Source of the DNA: Diplosphaera chodatii
Taxonomy: Eukaryota; Chlorophyta; Trebouxiophyceae; Prasiolales; Stichococcaceae
DNA: 64,000 bases
Reading direction: 5' to 3'
Assembly (NCBI GenBank): GCA_032358165.1
Contig: JAALGY010000023.1
Location: 2,604,001-2,668,000, forward strand
The notes under the pieces were generated by a model, which saw only the letters and a program-made list of their open reading frames with translations, had not been told where the DNA came from and searched no databases. Shown here piece after piece: positions 1 through 10,408 of the stretch; position 1 is the stretch's first letter, and every line of letters starts with the position of its first letter. The position numbers and the translations under genes were made by a program.

Positions 1-694
1 CGCGGTTCTCCGCTGCCGTGGAGCAGCGCAGCGGCAAGATCCGTGTTGCTGGCATCGTGCGTGACGACCGCCCCTTTCTGTCTGAGATTGGCGACTTCGA
101 TGTGGACGTCACCCTGGAGGTGGGCTTCAAAGCTGGCGTTTCCCAGCTGCAGGACCAAATTGTCACGGATGGTGATCTTGATGTCATTGCACATGTGCCC
201 CATGACCGTGCAGCTGCTGCCGCAGCTGTTGTGGCAGGCTGATCTGTTCAGGCATACTCAATGATGTTTCGACGGTCCATCATGTTGATCGTCTGCAGGG
301 CTACGTGCTGCTGGTTCGGCAGCAGGACAAGCCGGGCATCATCGCCGCGGTGTCTGCCATCCTGGGCCGTGAGAGCGTCAACATCAGCTTCATGACGGTG
401 CGCGTACGGGGGTTGCTGTGCACCGACGAATCAGATCCTCAGCTTGTCTGCTGCGTCCCGGATAGCATTTCTTTCGTCAACACCTGACACTGTTTATAGA
501 TGAGCACATGTTGATGTCCCCAAACTGGTTCACCGCAGGTGTGCCGGACAGTGCGGGGTGAGGAGGCCATCATGGCCATCGGCGTGGACTCGCGGCCAAA
601 GTCAGCCATCAAGGACGAGATCGCCAGCATCGACGGCGTCATTGAGAGCCAGCTGTTCTCGGAGGCACCGCTGTCGGCCGCGCCAACACACTGA
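1..694 (+). CDS. PGDH: D-3-phosphoglycerate dehydrogenase, C-terminal part (5' end outside window)
   Basis: First enzyme of the phosphorylated serine pathway: oxidises 3-phosphoglycerate to 3-phosphohydroxypyruvate, in plastids in plants. Visible exons are 1-119, 299-397 and 539-694, with in-phase GT-AG introns. The fragment holds the end of the ASB/intervening domain (SGKIRVAG, then FDVDVTLE) and the regulatory ACT domain (LLVRQQDKPGIIAAVSAIL, NISFMT, EEAIMAIGVDS). The order and spacing match plant PGDH C-termini from memory (EVDVTLEG, then VDQPGMIG, then QAIMAIGVD). The stop TGA is at 692-694. The catalytic and NAD-binding domains lie upstream of the window. A TGTAA motif, the usual chlorophyte polyadenylation signal, lies at 1007-1011. 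The ACT domain suggests allosteric amino-acid control, which the sequence alone cannot prove. Confidence 0.9.
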
Positions 695-1388
695 GCAGCG
701 GTGTCCATTGGACCACTGCCCTGAAGACGGCAGCGCAGGGCTCCGAATGGACGTGACGATCGGGTTGCCAGTGGCACAGCTTTGACCAGACCTAGCAGCA
801 CGGCCGCTCTGATGCGGTTGCGCTGCCAGCAAACGGCACCACCCCCAGTACGTCGAAGTAGGCATAGGTTTTGCACGGCATTGGGGATTTGCTGTTGCCT
901 GCGCTTGCTCACCGGCTACATCGCCCAGCACATGCTGGGTCTCAGAGCGATGTGCTGGATGTCTAGCAAGGGCTGCGGCTTGACTCGCAGCATTCGGAGG
1001 TTGGGGTGTAATCAGGGTTAGGTGTCTCATGCAGACAGTAGTCTTGCTTCATGCTCGGGGCGGCAATGTTGCCGGCGTAGGATCAGGCTTCAGATGGTGC
1101 TTCACCGTGACACGCCGCATTGGTTGCCTCATCTAGCAGACACGCTTGCGGACGCATGTAATGAGTGGCGTAACCCCCGTCACATGCTCTCTAATGCCGT
1201 CGTATCTTCTGGACACAGCCTAATGCCTAGTCTTGAAGCAGTCGGCAGGTCCAAGAGCAACCGTTGTGGCAGCAGGCTTTCAAGGGTTTCGACTCCCGAG
1301 TGCTGTTCAGCTTTGCTGCAATAGCATACAATCAGCCGATCGATCGTCAAGTCAGGATGTGAGAGTTCTGCATCTGCCCGGGCGGTGC
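695..1388. other. Intergenic spacer PGDH / GH28
   Basis: About 690 bases between two genes on the same strand. It should contain the PGDH 3' UTR, with a TGTAA at 1007-1011, and the promoter of the GH28 gene. Short frames on both strands resemble no family I know. No tRNA or repeat was recognised. Confidence 0.5.
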
Positions 1389-4112
1389 ATGGCCATGCAC
1401 CGTGCAGCATGCATTGCCGCATGCGCACTGGTCTTCCTTGCAAGCACCCATGCAGACAACACCGTTGACTGCAGTATCAAGAGCATCAATCTACAGACAA
1501 CTCCAGCCCAGGTAGCGATCACAATCAACGATGCGATTGTGCGTTGCCCGGCAAATGCGACGCATCGTGGTGTAGTGAGGTTACCGCCGGGTACGTATCG
1601 CACGGGCAGCCTAGTTGTTCGGAGCAACATCGAGCTGCACATCTCGGCGGGCACCCATCTGAAGGCGTCTCTCAAGGCATGCTGCTGCCTTGCTGGTCCG
1701 GCATGCTTTCGACCACCAGCCGCATGCACGGCGCATGGTTGTTCATTCCTTAGAGCAGTCGGATGTGCATGCAGAGGGCCAACTATGGCTGGGGCCACGA
1801 CGGCATGGCGCTCGTACGGCTGCAGAACTGCACCAGATGCAGCCTTTCAGGCGCTGGGACTCTTGACGGCCGAGGCCGAGACTGGGTGGCGGTGAAACTG
1901 CCGACACGGAAAATCACCAGGTGTTAAGATGATCGCATTCTGGCCTTGCAGATGCGTCAGCGCATTTTGGCTTACTGTTTTCAGCATGTGGATTTACACT
2001 TGCCTACATGCTATACAGGAATTGGTGGGACCCACGGTCGTGCCCTGTGCCCTCCGAGTGTCGGCCAAACCTGGTCAAGGTTGTAGATGCAGAGCATGTA
2101 AGGACCCTTAATGTTCGACACGTTGAAAATCATATAGAATACGATGCCTGATCGAAGGCCTGGCAAGTGACGCTACCAGCAGTGTCGGATTTGGTTGCAT
2201 CTGGAGCCACCGCTATGTTTGCCGCCATCGTGCTGTCATCTGCGGTGCAGGCATCCATCAGCGGCGTTCACCTGGTGGACGCCGCCTACTGGACGGTGCA
2301 CATCTTCCGAAGCAGTCAGGTGCTGCTGCTGTTAGCTGCAGTCGGTGTAGGCCAAGCTGGGTGATGGTGAGCAGTCCACAACCCATGTGCCGCTTGATGC
2401 TTTCTGCACAGGTGGTGGTACAAGACCTGCACATCGATAACGACCCTCTCATTGCCAACACAGACGGTGACAGCAGTCACTGGACTGTCACAATAGGGCC
2501 TTGCTGTCCTTTGCTATGGGGCCGCATACTGTCCAAAATCAACCAATGGCCACCCGAGTCGCTGCACAGGCATTGACGCTGATGGCTCATCGCAAGTGGG
2601 CATCCGGAATGTCACCATCCTCACTGGAGACGATGCAATAGTTGTGAAGACGACGCAACAAGGTACCCTGTGCTGACTTTGTCATCGGCATGTCGGCGCC
2701 CAAGCTGCTCCCTGTTGTGTTGCTGCCTGCACACGAGCTTCGTTGCCTGCAGGTGCGCCGCTCACAGGCCTGTCGGTGACCAACTGCACGCTGCAGACGA
2801 AGTCAGCAGCAATCAAGATTGGGAGCGAGACGTGGAGCGACCTGGACGGCATGCACTTTGAGGACATCCAGGTGCTTTCAGGCCGTGTTTGCTGCCCCAT
2901 CTGGATGTTGGCGTCGATGCACATCGCGATTTGCACAAGCAATGCTGCTGGGCCATGGCCCTGCCTGCCAATCTGAGCACATCTTGCAAACTGCTGATCG
3001 TGCACGATGCAGATCGCGCCCTCACATCGTGGCATAGCTTTCCAGCTTCGAGATGAGGTGCGCTCAGGCGAGTGCACGTGGCACCTGCATGCTTTGGAGT
3101 CTGTATTCATGCTCTCATTCTATCGTACGGGGGCTGAAGTTTACCCCCACTGTGCACAGGGGCATGTATCAAATGTCACCTTCCGGAGAATATCGATGGT
3201 GACGCAGCTGTACGATGCAAGTTGGTGGGGTGCAGGCGAGCCCATTGCCATCACTGCGCTGCCGCGCCACCGTGGCTCGAAGGTAGGTGGGCCTTCAGGA
3301 TCACAGCGACCCAGTGCCAAGCCGATGTGACTGCCCTGAAACAGGTGTGTGTAGCAGCAAGTAGCATGCCACAGATTCTCTCAGGCATGCGTGTCTGCTG
3401 CAGCTCGGCAGCATCTCTGATGTGCGGCTGCATGACATCACCGCTGTGTCCGAGAATGGCATCATCATTGCTGGCAGCCCTGGCAGCCTCATTCACGGCA
3501 TCCTGTTCCAGGTGATGTCCTGTTTCAGCCGCCTGTGCTGCTGCATCCGCACGACAAGGCAACGCAGCCGGCAGCGTGTGCAGAAAGGGCAAACACCCAG
3601 TTTGTGGCTGGCTATCAGGGTGTCGAAGTGGAGTGTGAGATGTGCTGCAATGTGCAGGACGTTACAGTGCGGCTTGAACGGCTGACGGACTGGCCGGGCG
3701 GGCTGCAGGATAGGCGCCCTGGGTACCAAGGGGTTGTCACGTCGCCGGCATACCTCATCTTCCAGGAATTTGCGACTCGACTCAAGTTCACCAACGTCCA
3801 GGTCTGTAGTGATCCTACAAAGCGTACAGCCGGCAAGTGTGCTCAACCACTATATGGATCAACAGGGTACCGGTGCAACAACATGTAATTTCAAGCCATT
3901 GACAGGGTTGTCACATGCTGATGCAGATGGCCTGGTCAGATGCTCGGCCTGAGTGGAAAGGAGTGTTGGGTGGCGAGCCGCACACGGTTGGCTTACTGCA
4001 CATGAACAACTTCTCTGTCGTGGAAGAGCTCCCGCAGCAGCAAACTCATGTTGATCAGCCGTTACAGCATGAACTGCCTAGCCACCATGTGGCTCTTTCA
4101 GCTACGACCTGA
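1389..4112 (+). CDS. Secreted glycoside hydrolase family 28 protein (polygalacturonase-like), 12 exons
   Basis: Predicted extracellular pectin- or galacturonan-cleaving beta-helix enzyme of about 480 residues. Exons: 1389-1666, 1777-1920, 2019-2097, 2251-2319, 2412-2466, 2570-2662, 2753-2871, 3013-3057, 3160-3282, 3404-3511, 3658-3801, 3927-4112; all phases agree. The first ATG opens a signal peptide (hydrophobic stretch ending LASTHA). GH28 landmarks follow: ALVRLQNC, GAGTLDGRG, YWTVHIF, then NTDGID (near residue 208) and TGDDAI, which carry the catalytic Asp residues. The usual GHG is replaced by a KSAAIKIGSE stretch. RGIAFQLRDE, WWGAGEPIAIT and SENGIIIAGS follow. This set recalls a bacterial GH28 subgroup more than plant polygalacturonases. 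The end of exon 1 and start of exon 2 are the least certain joints. Substrate and exo or endo action are unknown. It converges on the S16 gene, 184 bp away. Confidence 0.85.
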
Positions 4113-4296
4113 ACCTGAGGGCATCGTATTGTACTGGAGCTTTCTCCACGACTACGTTCGCCTGCAAACTTGCATCCTCTTTTTCACTACCCACCGGCCA
4201 TCAGGCCACAAATAGACCGCCGGCTCTCCACTGCACCACGAGCCGCTGCTCCACCTCTGCAGGCAGCTCGCACCGCACCGCTGCTACTGCAGCGGC

Positions 4297-4955
4297 TCAA
4301 TGCTGCTTCGTGAACTTGTCCGGGTTCTTGGTGCCTCGGGCCTGCGTCTTCAGGGACTGCGGCGGCGGGGGTTTGGGAATCACGCCCGCCTGGCCCAGCA
4401 GCCGGCCGACCGTCTGCGTCGGCTGCGCTCCCACCGACAGCCAGTACCTGCGGCCAGCTGACATCGGTAACACGACATCCTGCATCAAGAGTCCCATGAG
4501 CACCGGTAATGTCGATCTAAACTGCGACTAGGTGCTTGGCAGGCAGACTCTTGGCAGGCAGACTCACTTGATGCGCTCAATTTCCAGACCTACGTGCTTA
4601 TTGCCGTCCTTGCCTGCAGCGGATCAGCATGACGTTGCGCGTCCTGCGTTTCTGTGATGCTGCACAGCGAGCGTCTGTCCAGAGGCCAACAATGCGGCTG
4701 GCGACACAGTCTCTGCTCGTGGTGCCGCACCTGGGAGCGGGTCGTAGTGTCCGACGACCTCGATGTGCCTCCCGTCTCGTGGCGCTCGGGAATCGGCTAC
4801 GAAGATGCGGTAGAACGGCAGGTGCTGCAGCGTAGCGCGAAACTTGAGGGTTGGTGCATGCAGTGGCACATTGTAGCGGCGTGCGGCATGAGAAGCGGCA
4901 TTGCATGCGCACCCACCTTGCGTCCAAATCTGGCCAGACGCAGGCGCACAACCAT
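4297..4955 (-). CDS. rps16: Organellar small ribosomal subunit protein bS16, nuclear-encoded
   Basis: Component of the bacterial-type small ribosomal subunit in mitochondria or plastids. Four exons on the minus strand: 4917-4955, 4731-4824, 4568-4613, 4297-4447, giving 109 residues, a normal bS16 length. It starts with [13 protein letters not shown], then [45 protein letters not shown] and TVGRLL, all conserved bS16 positions. The chosen start is the canonical bS16 Met. The frame stays open upstream to another ATG at 5018, which would add about 21 basic residues that could act as a presequence. In land plants nuclear RPS16 is known to reach both organelles without an obvious cleavable peptide, so the destination stays open. 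It is divergent from the GIY-YIG gene. Confidence 0.93.
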
Positions 4956-5564
4956 GCCGTAGGATGTCAACCGGCGAGACGCATGACCCTCAGCTGCGAT
5001 AGTGCGGTGTAAGAACACGAGTGTCGGTGCGCAACTGCCCGCTAGCCCAGGGATGTTCCCCTGGCATTCTGCGACAGATATCTAAGTCCCGCGACATGCA
5101 GCCTCGCGATCGACATCTTATCGCAGTGCGAACAGTCCCCACATTTCAGTTGAGACGATGCAGTGCTTTGCATGATAATCGATTGCAGTTTGCACAGTCA
5201 CACTCAGGTTGCCGCAACCTCTGTGCAGCAGAAACTTCTATCTGAAAAAGCGTTGGCAACTCGGAAATATCTATAGCACCTTTGGCACGGCAGACAGCAT
5301 GGAGTCAGCGCTTCTGTCGAGGAGAGCTTCTGCTGCTGGACATGCCGGGTGAGGGTGTGCAGATCGCTGGAGCGAGATCGGCGAGACTGCGTCCTGCATA
5401 GGCGTCTGTTCAGCTTGCAAATTGTGCACACTTGCAGGAGACGGCAGGCACCATGCAGCACGTCGGCTGGCAGAGGGCTCGCAGCTGTGCTGCACGCTGT
5501 ACAGTTGTGCAGCAGCAGCAGGCTATGCGAGCCACCGGCGCAGCAGGATGCATTCGGCGCCTGC
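4956..5564. other. Divergent promoter region bS16 / GIY-YIG gene
   Basis: About 610 bases between two outward-facing starts. The frame of the downstream gene stays open leftward to about 5349 without an ATG, so part of this stretch may be transit-peptide coding sequence or 5' UTR with an intron. No other gene was recognised. Confidence 0.45.
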
Positions 5565-7803
5565 ATGGCCGCCAGACGGCAGCCTGTGCTGATGCAGGCT
5601 GCCGCAGCAGCACCCGCAGCGGCACCGGCGGACCAGAGTCTGGCGAACCTCCGGCTGGACAGTCTGCTCAACACACAGGTGACTGATCTGTGGGCCCTGT
5701 GTGAGGATCCATGTCACACTCGGTGTGGTCAGCGTTGGCTCCACTGTCTGCTGTCGGAACGCTGTCACAGCCAACATCTTGCCACCTCTGTACCCAGTGC
5801 TGCGGACACCAAGACACATCTGAAATTTGGACTGCTGCTTGTACAGGGATACATTGATCCAGACGTGCCGGATGGCACGGAGGCCAGCGTGTTTGCAGTC
5901 TTTGATCAAAACCGGAAGCTGCAGTATGTGGGGTTCTCAAAGGACTTCCGCAACTCCCTGCGCACGCTGTTCGGGCGGCGGCCTGACAAGGTCTTCTTCC
6001 ACAAGTGAGGGTGTTTGGCATATGGTAGAGTTTGCGTGGCAAGAGGGCCGGAACAAAGACGATGCAGTGTGGGATGCACATTAACGCATGGCATGGCACT
6101 CAAGCCGAGCGGCCGTCGGCTGGTCATGCAGGGCGACGCATCTACCACAGCTGGACCAGAAGCAGATGCTTGGCATCAGGGAGGCCTGGTTTGAGGAGGT
6201 CGGTGGCCCACCGATCGGCAACAAGCGTGAGCGCCGTCAGTCACCCTCTAACATAATGTCTTTGGCGTGACATTCGGCACATCACACTCGGTCTGTGCTG
6301 CTGTACAGCAGCAGCAAGCTGTGCGTCGAGGCATTCTGATGTGGCGCAACCTGAAACACGGAGTTTGCCATCTGCTTCACTGCAGTGGCGATGGAGCGGG
6401 CGCTGTGGGAGAAGCCGGTGGACGGGGGCGCCATCTCGGCGCGCGGCAAGCTGGAGGCAGCCAAGTCGCAGGTCCTCACCCAGCTGGCCGCCATGCGCAC
6501 CCGCGGCGCGGTCGAGGAGTTCGAGCCCAACCCCCAGCTGCTGGAGGAGGGCAAGGTGCGCTGTGCGGCTGGGACGCTGATGCGGTGGGATGCAGCGGTC
6601 TGTAGGGTCTGAGCCACGTCGATGCATGCCGGCAAGGGCGTCATTGGGGCACTGTCGGTCTGGCGCTGATAGAGTAGGAGAAAGCAAATGCTACCGAAAA
6701 GCATGCTGACCATGGCATCACGGGGACCATCACACAGATTCTCTTGCGCATATCAGGTGGACTTCCTACCGGCCAAGGCGCTGGATCGGGAGGCGATGCA
6801 GGCTGAGCAGGCGCGGCTCGATGGCATCCGCAAGGCCACGCGGACAGTCTCCACCGTGGTGGATGACCAGCAGCGCGAGTTCCTGCTGTTCTTCACAAAG
6901 ACATACAAGACCAATGGCGGCTTCATGTTCGATGTCCGGGTGTGTGCATTCGCCATGCACAGGGTCACTTGCAGCATGTTGACTGTGGTATCTGCTCGGC
7001 CAGCAACTTGCATCTTTCCGCAGTTGTTTCGCTTCAGCCTGGGAGTCTAAACCCCATCGAGAATGCATGCAGGTCACATTTGACGACCGGGAGACAACGC
7101 ACCGCGTGATCTGCGGCTCGCAGTTCTACGAGTCGCTTGGCCTGGAGCCGGAGACCATCATCGAGCGCGTGTTCGCCTTCCTGCTGGCCAAGAGGATCCC
7201 GCGTCGCACAGAAGGTTGGTCACACCCCAAGCTTGCATGTCTGCCGCTGCCATGGAAGGGTTGTTGGCTATGCGAGATTTTGTGCCCAATGTGAAGAGTG
7301 TACATCATTGATGTAGTCATGCACCATCTGGTGTCTATACACAGGCATGATGCTGAGCAACGAGTTCCCCATCAATTACTTCAGCGTGTCAGAGGTGGAG
7401 CAGGATTGGCCAGATGAATTTCAGGTCAGTGAAAGACGTTTATGCTACTCTACAACTCGTATGGACAGTGGCCCAGGCTGCCTGCTGCAGGAATCGTAAA
7501 TGCTCAAGGGCGTATCTGGTGCAATGTGCATCCGCAGGCTATGTTCAGCGAGGGCAAGCTGCCAGGAGATGCTGAGTTCTGGCGTTTCAACAAAATCCAT
7601 GAGTATGGCGCATATGGCGAGGTGAGTGGGCATGATTACTGGGCCAACGCATCACACCGTATGCATACATGTTCCCGTCTCATGTCATGGTGCCTTCTGG
7701 GAGCATGCTGGAGCTGTTGGTCGTCCTACTGCCACAGACGCCCGGATTTAGTACCACACGTGATTACCTTCCATCCGGGCGCACAACATGGATCGACTCC
7801 TGA
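5565..7803 (+). CDS. GIY-YIG-domain protein, probably plastid-targeted, function unknown
   Basis: Nine exons: 5565-5678, 5847-6004, 6132-6226, 6386-6555, 6757-6939, 7073-7214, 7345-7424, 7538-7621, 7738-7803, all in phase, about 363 residues. After an Ala-rich leader, residues around 50-80 carry SVFAVFDQNRKLQYVGFS, the GIY-YIG hairpin in the degenerate form VF...YVG, followed by Arg-rich RNSLRTLFGRRP. A conserved-looking block LGIREAWFEEVGGPPIGNK follows, then an Ala/Glu-rich helical region and an acidic/aromatic C-terminal half (REFLLFFTKTY, INYFSVSEVEQDW, EFWRFNKIHEYGAYG). I recall similar GIY-YIG proteins of unknown role in plant plastids. Nuclease activity is not assured, since key residues were not checked. 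The start is uncertain: 5565 is the first in-frame ATG, and an upstream transit-peptide exon is possible. The last exon rests only on splice sites and phase. Confidence 0.72.
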
Positions 7804-8025
7804 AGCACCCAGGCTGCAGAGGCAGGTGCAGTTGGCGCCAGGCATGTGCCGGACGGTATCATGGCAGTCATGCATCGATTGGTTCTCACAGAACATCTCA
7901 GGGCTAGGTTTGTGTGGATTGCTTAGAAGTAGGTGTGACAACACTGTAGAAGACCCTTTCCGACTACCGTATGTCCAGATGCAGCAAGCCATTGTCTCAC
8001 GCCCATGTGTCATTTTCAATGGAGA

Positions 8026-8985
8026 TCATTGCTGACCATTGCATTCACACCAGATTTCCACCGGTGCATTTGCTGCCAGGACCGAAGCACAGCTTGGGCA
8101 TATATAGTCATGTTGCTGGTTCACGGCTGGCACTACCTGGGGCGTCCTGTTGTGTCCCCCTGGCCCCCGCTTGCGTGTAGAGGTTTCTGCATGGCAAAGC
8201 ACCGCGCTAACTTGGCAGCTGTCTGTTGCATGCCGAGATGACGCGGCAGCTCTGTCCTTTTGCTGCATGGGCCTTGGCCGCTTCAACTTGGCAGTTGCAG
8301 GCTGACGCGGTGCTTGGCCAGCCAAGGAGTCGTCCCATTGCGGCTGCAAGCGCTGCTTCTGGTCTGCTGTGTGAGCGGACGACCTGGACGGTTGGTCTCT
8401 GCGTGCAGGTTTGTGGTACTGTTGCGCCTCCCATTGCAGCGAGGCTGCTTGCTGAGAAGCAGTGCCATCACAGCTCCGTGCATGTGATCGCTGCTGACTG
8501 CCTGCATCTTGGCATCTTCCAGCTGCACGCCTAGTATACTCTGCCGGTGCAGCGGGTCGTCGCAGCTGCAGCTTGGAGTGCGCCGCGCTTTGCTGTAGCA
8601 TCCTGTTCTGCTGCTCCAGCATCGAGAGCATACGGTGCAAACTGCTGAGGATCTGCTTGCTGTCGCCAGTCGGAGTATGACCAGCAGACGCAGGCGGCTG
8701 TGCAGGCATCCTGGTTGGCATCCTGCTCTGCAGTGCCTCTACAGAGTCTGGCTTTATAACATCGCATCTGGCATCCACTGTATTTGCAGCTGCCGGAAGA
8801 GAGGAGCTGCGTGTTACGCCAGACGGTGATTGCGCAGCTGGAGCTTGATGTTCAGCTGCATGGTTGCTGTCTGATGTTCTGATGACTGCTGCGTCGTTGG
8901 TTGCGCATGCAACGTTCAACAGCCGGGCAAACTGCTGACCGCCAACTGCCTGCATCTGCTGCACCGCCTTAAGTGCTACGCTCAT
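8026..8985 (-). CDS. Hypothetical protein with Gln-rich coiled coil and C-terminal Cys pairs
   Basis: Uninterrupted 319-codon frame starting with ATG at 8985 and ending at 8026, unusual beside intron-dense neighbours. The N-terminal third is Ala/Ser/Gln-rich low complexity. A short amphipathic stretch (ILSSLHRMLSMLEQQNRMLQ) could form a coiled coil, and the middle is basic and Gln-rich. The last 30 residues contain YICPSCAS and, 13 residues on, WCECNG: a C-x2-C plus C-x-C arrangement that might bind zinc. I recognise no family. It may be a real intronless gene, the last exon of a longer gene, or a chance frame in GC-rich DNA. The ordered Cys pairs at the very end favour a real protein. Conservation in related algae would settle it. 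Confidence 0.45.
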   Translation of the reverse strand: MSVALKAVQQMQAVGGQQFARLLNVACATNDAAVIRTSDSNHAAEHQAPAAQSPSGVTRSSSLPAAANTVDARCDVIKPDSVEALQSRMPTRMPAQPPASAGHTPTGDSKQILSSLHRMLSMLEQQNRMLQQSAAHSKLQLRRPAAPAEYTRRAAGRCQDAGSQQRSHARSCDGTASQQAASLQWEAQQYHKPARRDQPSRSSAHTADQKQRLQPQWDDSLAGQAPRQPATAKLKRPRPMQQKDRAAASSRHATDSCQVSAVLCHAETSTRKRGPGGHNRTPQVVPAVNQQHDYICPSCASVLAANAPVEIWCECNGQQ

Positions 8986-10408
8986 GCGGTGCTCGAATGC
9001 ACCTGCACATGTTCGCGAGGGGTTTGTTGAAGATCGACTCTATGGAACTGACTGAGGTGCGAGACGGTGGTGCTTCCACATCAGCAATTTTTGCAGTGGC
9101 TGGCCTTGCCTAGCTTGGGAGGTGTTGTCTGTGCAGCTTGGTTCACTACGGCCTGCGAACAGCGACACGTCACTGCATCGACCCCACCAAAAGGTCGCAC
9201 TTGGTATACACTCAGATGTTACATGCTACGGATCAGACTTGTCCTTGCAAAGTCACCCGATTGGTAGTGTCGTGTTGCGGCATCTGCCATGCATGCACGA
9301 GCAAGGTCGTCGGCCGGCGTCTGCCGCACCGCGTGCTTGACATGCAGCTCAGAAGCTATGAAAAGCCTTTCTACCCAATATCAACCAACTTGGGCCCTTT
9401 TGCTCAAACGCACGCTTGCAAGCACTGTGCGGCGACCAACACTTACGCCCTGGCCAAAGTCCTGTGTACGACCCGTTGGTACTTGAATCGAGCATTTCTC
9501 CATGCAACGATTGCACATCTCTTGGTCGGCGTGCAGCCTGTATCCTGTATGGTAGCATGCCGCGGTCTGGCAACGCGGGAAGTTTTCTGCCTTTTGCCCC
9601 GTGCCTATCGAGCTATCGTCAAGGTTTTCCCAGTCACAGCCTTGCCAGTTTCAAAGTGCCTTTTAACAGATGTGGAACCCTCTGAACCATGCACATGCAG
9701 CCTGGCCTGCCTGGGTGCCTGGCAGTTGCCCTCTTGCACAGTCCGCTTTGATAGTCGGCAGGATGTGCAAAGGGTCGTGCTCGATCGCAGGGCTGTAGTG
9801 TCGATAGCCAGTGACATCAGGTATTAGTCGGTCACACTGAATGTACACTTGATTGTCTGCAGTGATCTGGCTGTCGAGCTACACAACGTGCTCATACATT
9901 TACGTTGTGGTGTGAGACCGCATTGGGGCGCGAAACAAGTGCAGACGGGCTTGCCTGGCGCAGTGCATGACGCAGCTGTTTATGTTCACTTGAGGTCGTT
10001 CGACAAGGCTGGGGGCAGTATGAGGACTCTGACGCGCTGCTGAATGAGCAATCTGGCGTGAGCCGCTTCACGCGGCTTGTCAGAGCAGTCAGCGCAGGTT
10101 AACACCACGGCAGAGGCCTGAGCCGGCTGCGCATCTCAGCGCTGAGGAGGCACCAAAGACGTTCTGCAGCGCAACACGTCGCCGACATTCCTGCGTTGCA
10201 ACGTTCCTTGAGCAGCAGTATGCCGCAGAAGCGGCCGCCACCCCAGGTTCGTCGACCTTGCTGACTCCTTTCAAATGAGCGTCAGGCAGCCGTTTTGATA
10301 TTGCTTTGCATCCTACATCTGCTATCTCACGCCCTGATTTGTCGCACGATGAGCTCTGCAGTACCGCGCAACTGTTACATTTGATGTTGTCATTCACAGG
10401 CGTCCAAC
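8986..10408. other. Gene-poor spacer upstream of DONSON
   Basis: About 1.4 kb. A 230-codon frame on the plus strand (9138-9827) opens with TTG, not ATG, is rich in Cys, Leu and Val without domain character, and resembles no family I know. I treat it as non-coding. The right end should hold the DONSON 5' UTR and promoter. No repeat or RNA gene was seen. Confidence 0.4.

Noticed and set aside
1250..1310. tRNA-like TTCGACTCCC segment
   Set aside because: No matching acceptor, D or anticodon arms could be folded around it.
9138..9827. 230-codon plus-strand frame in the spacer before DONSON
   Set aside because: Starts with TTG, Cys/Leu/Val-rich without pattern, no splice-supported extension and no family resemblance.
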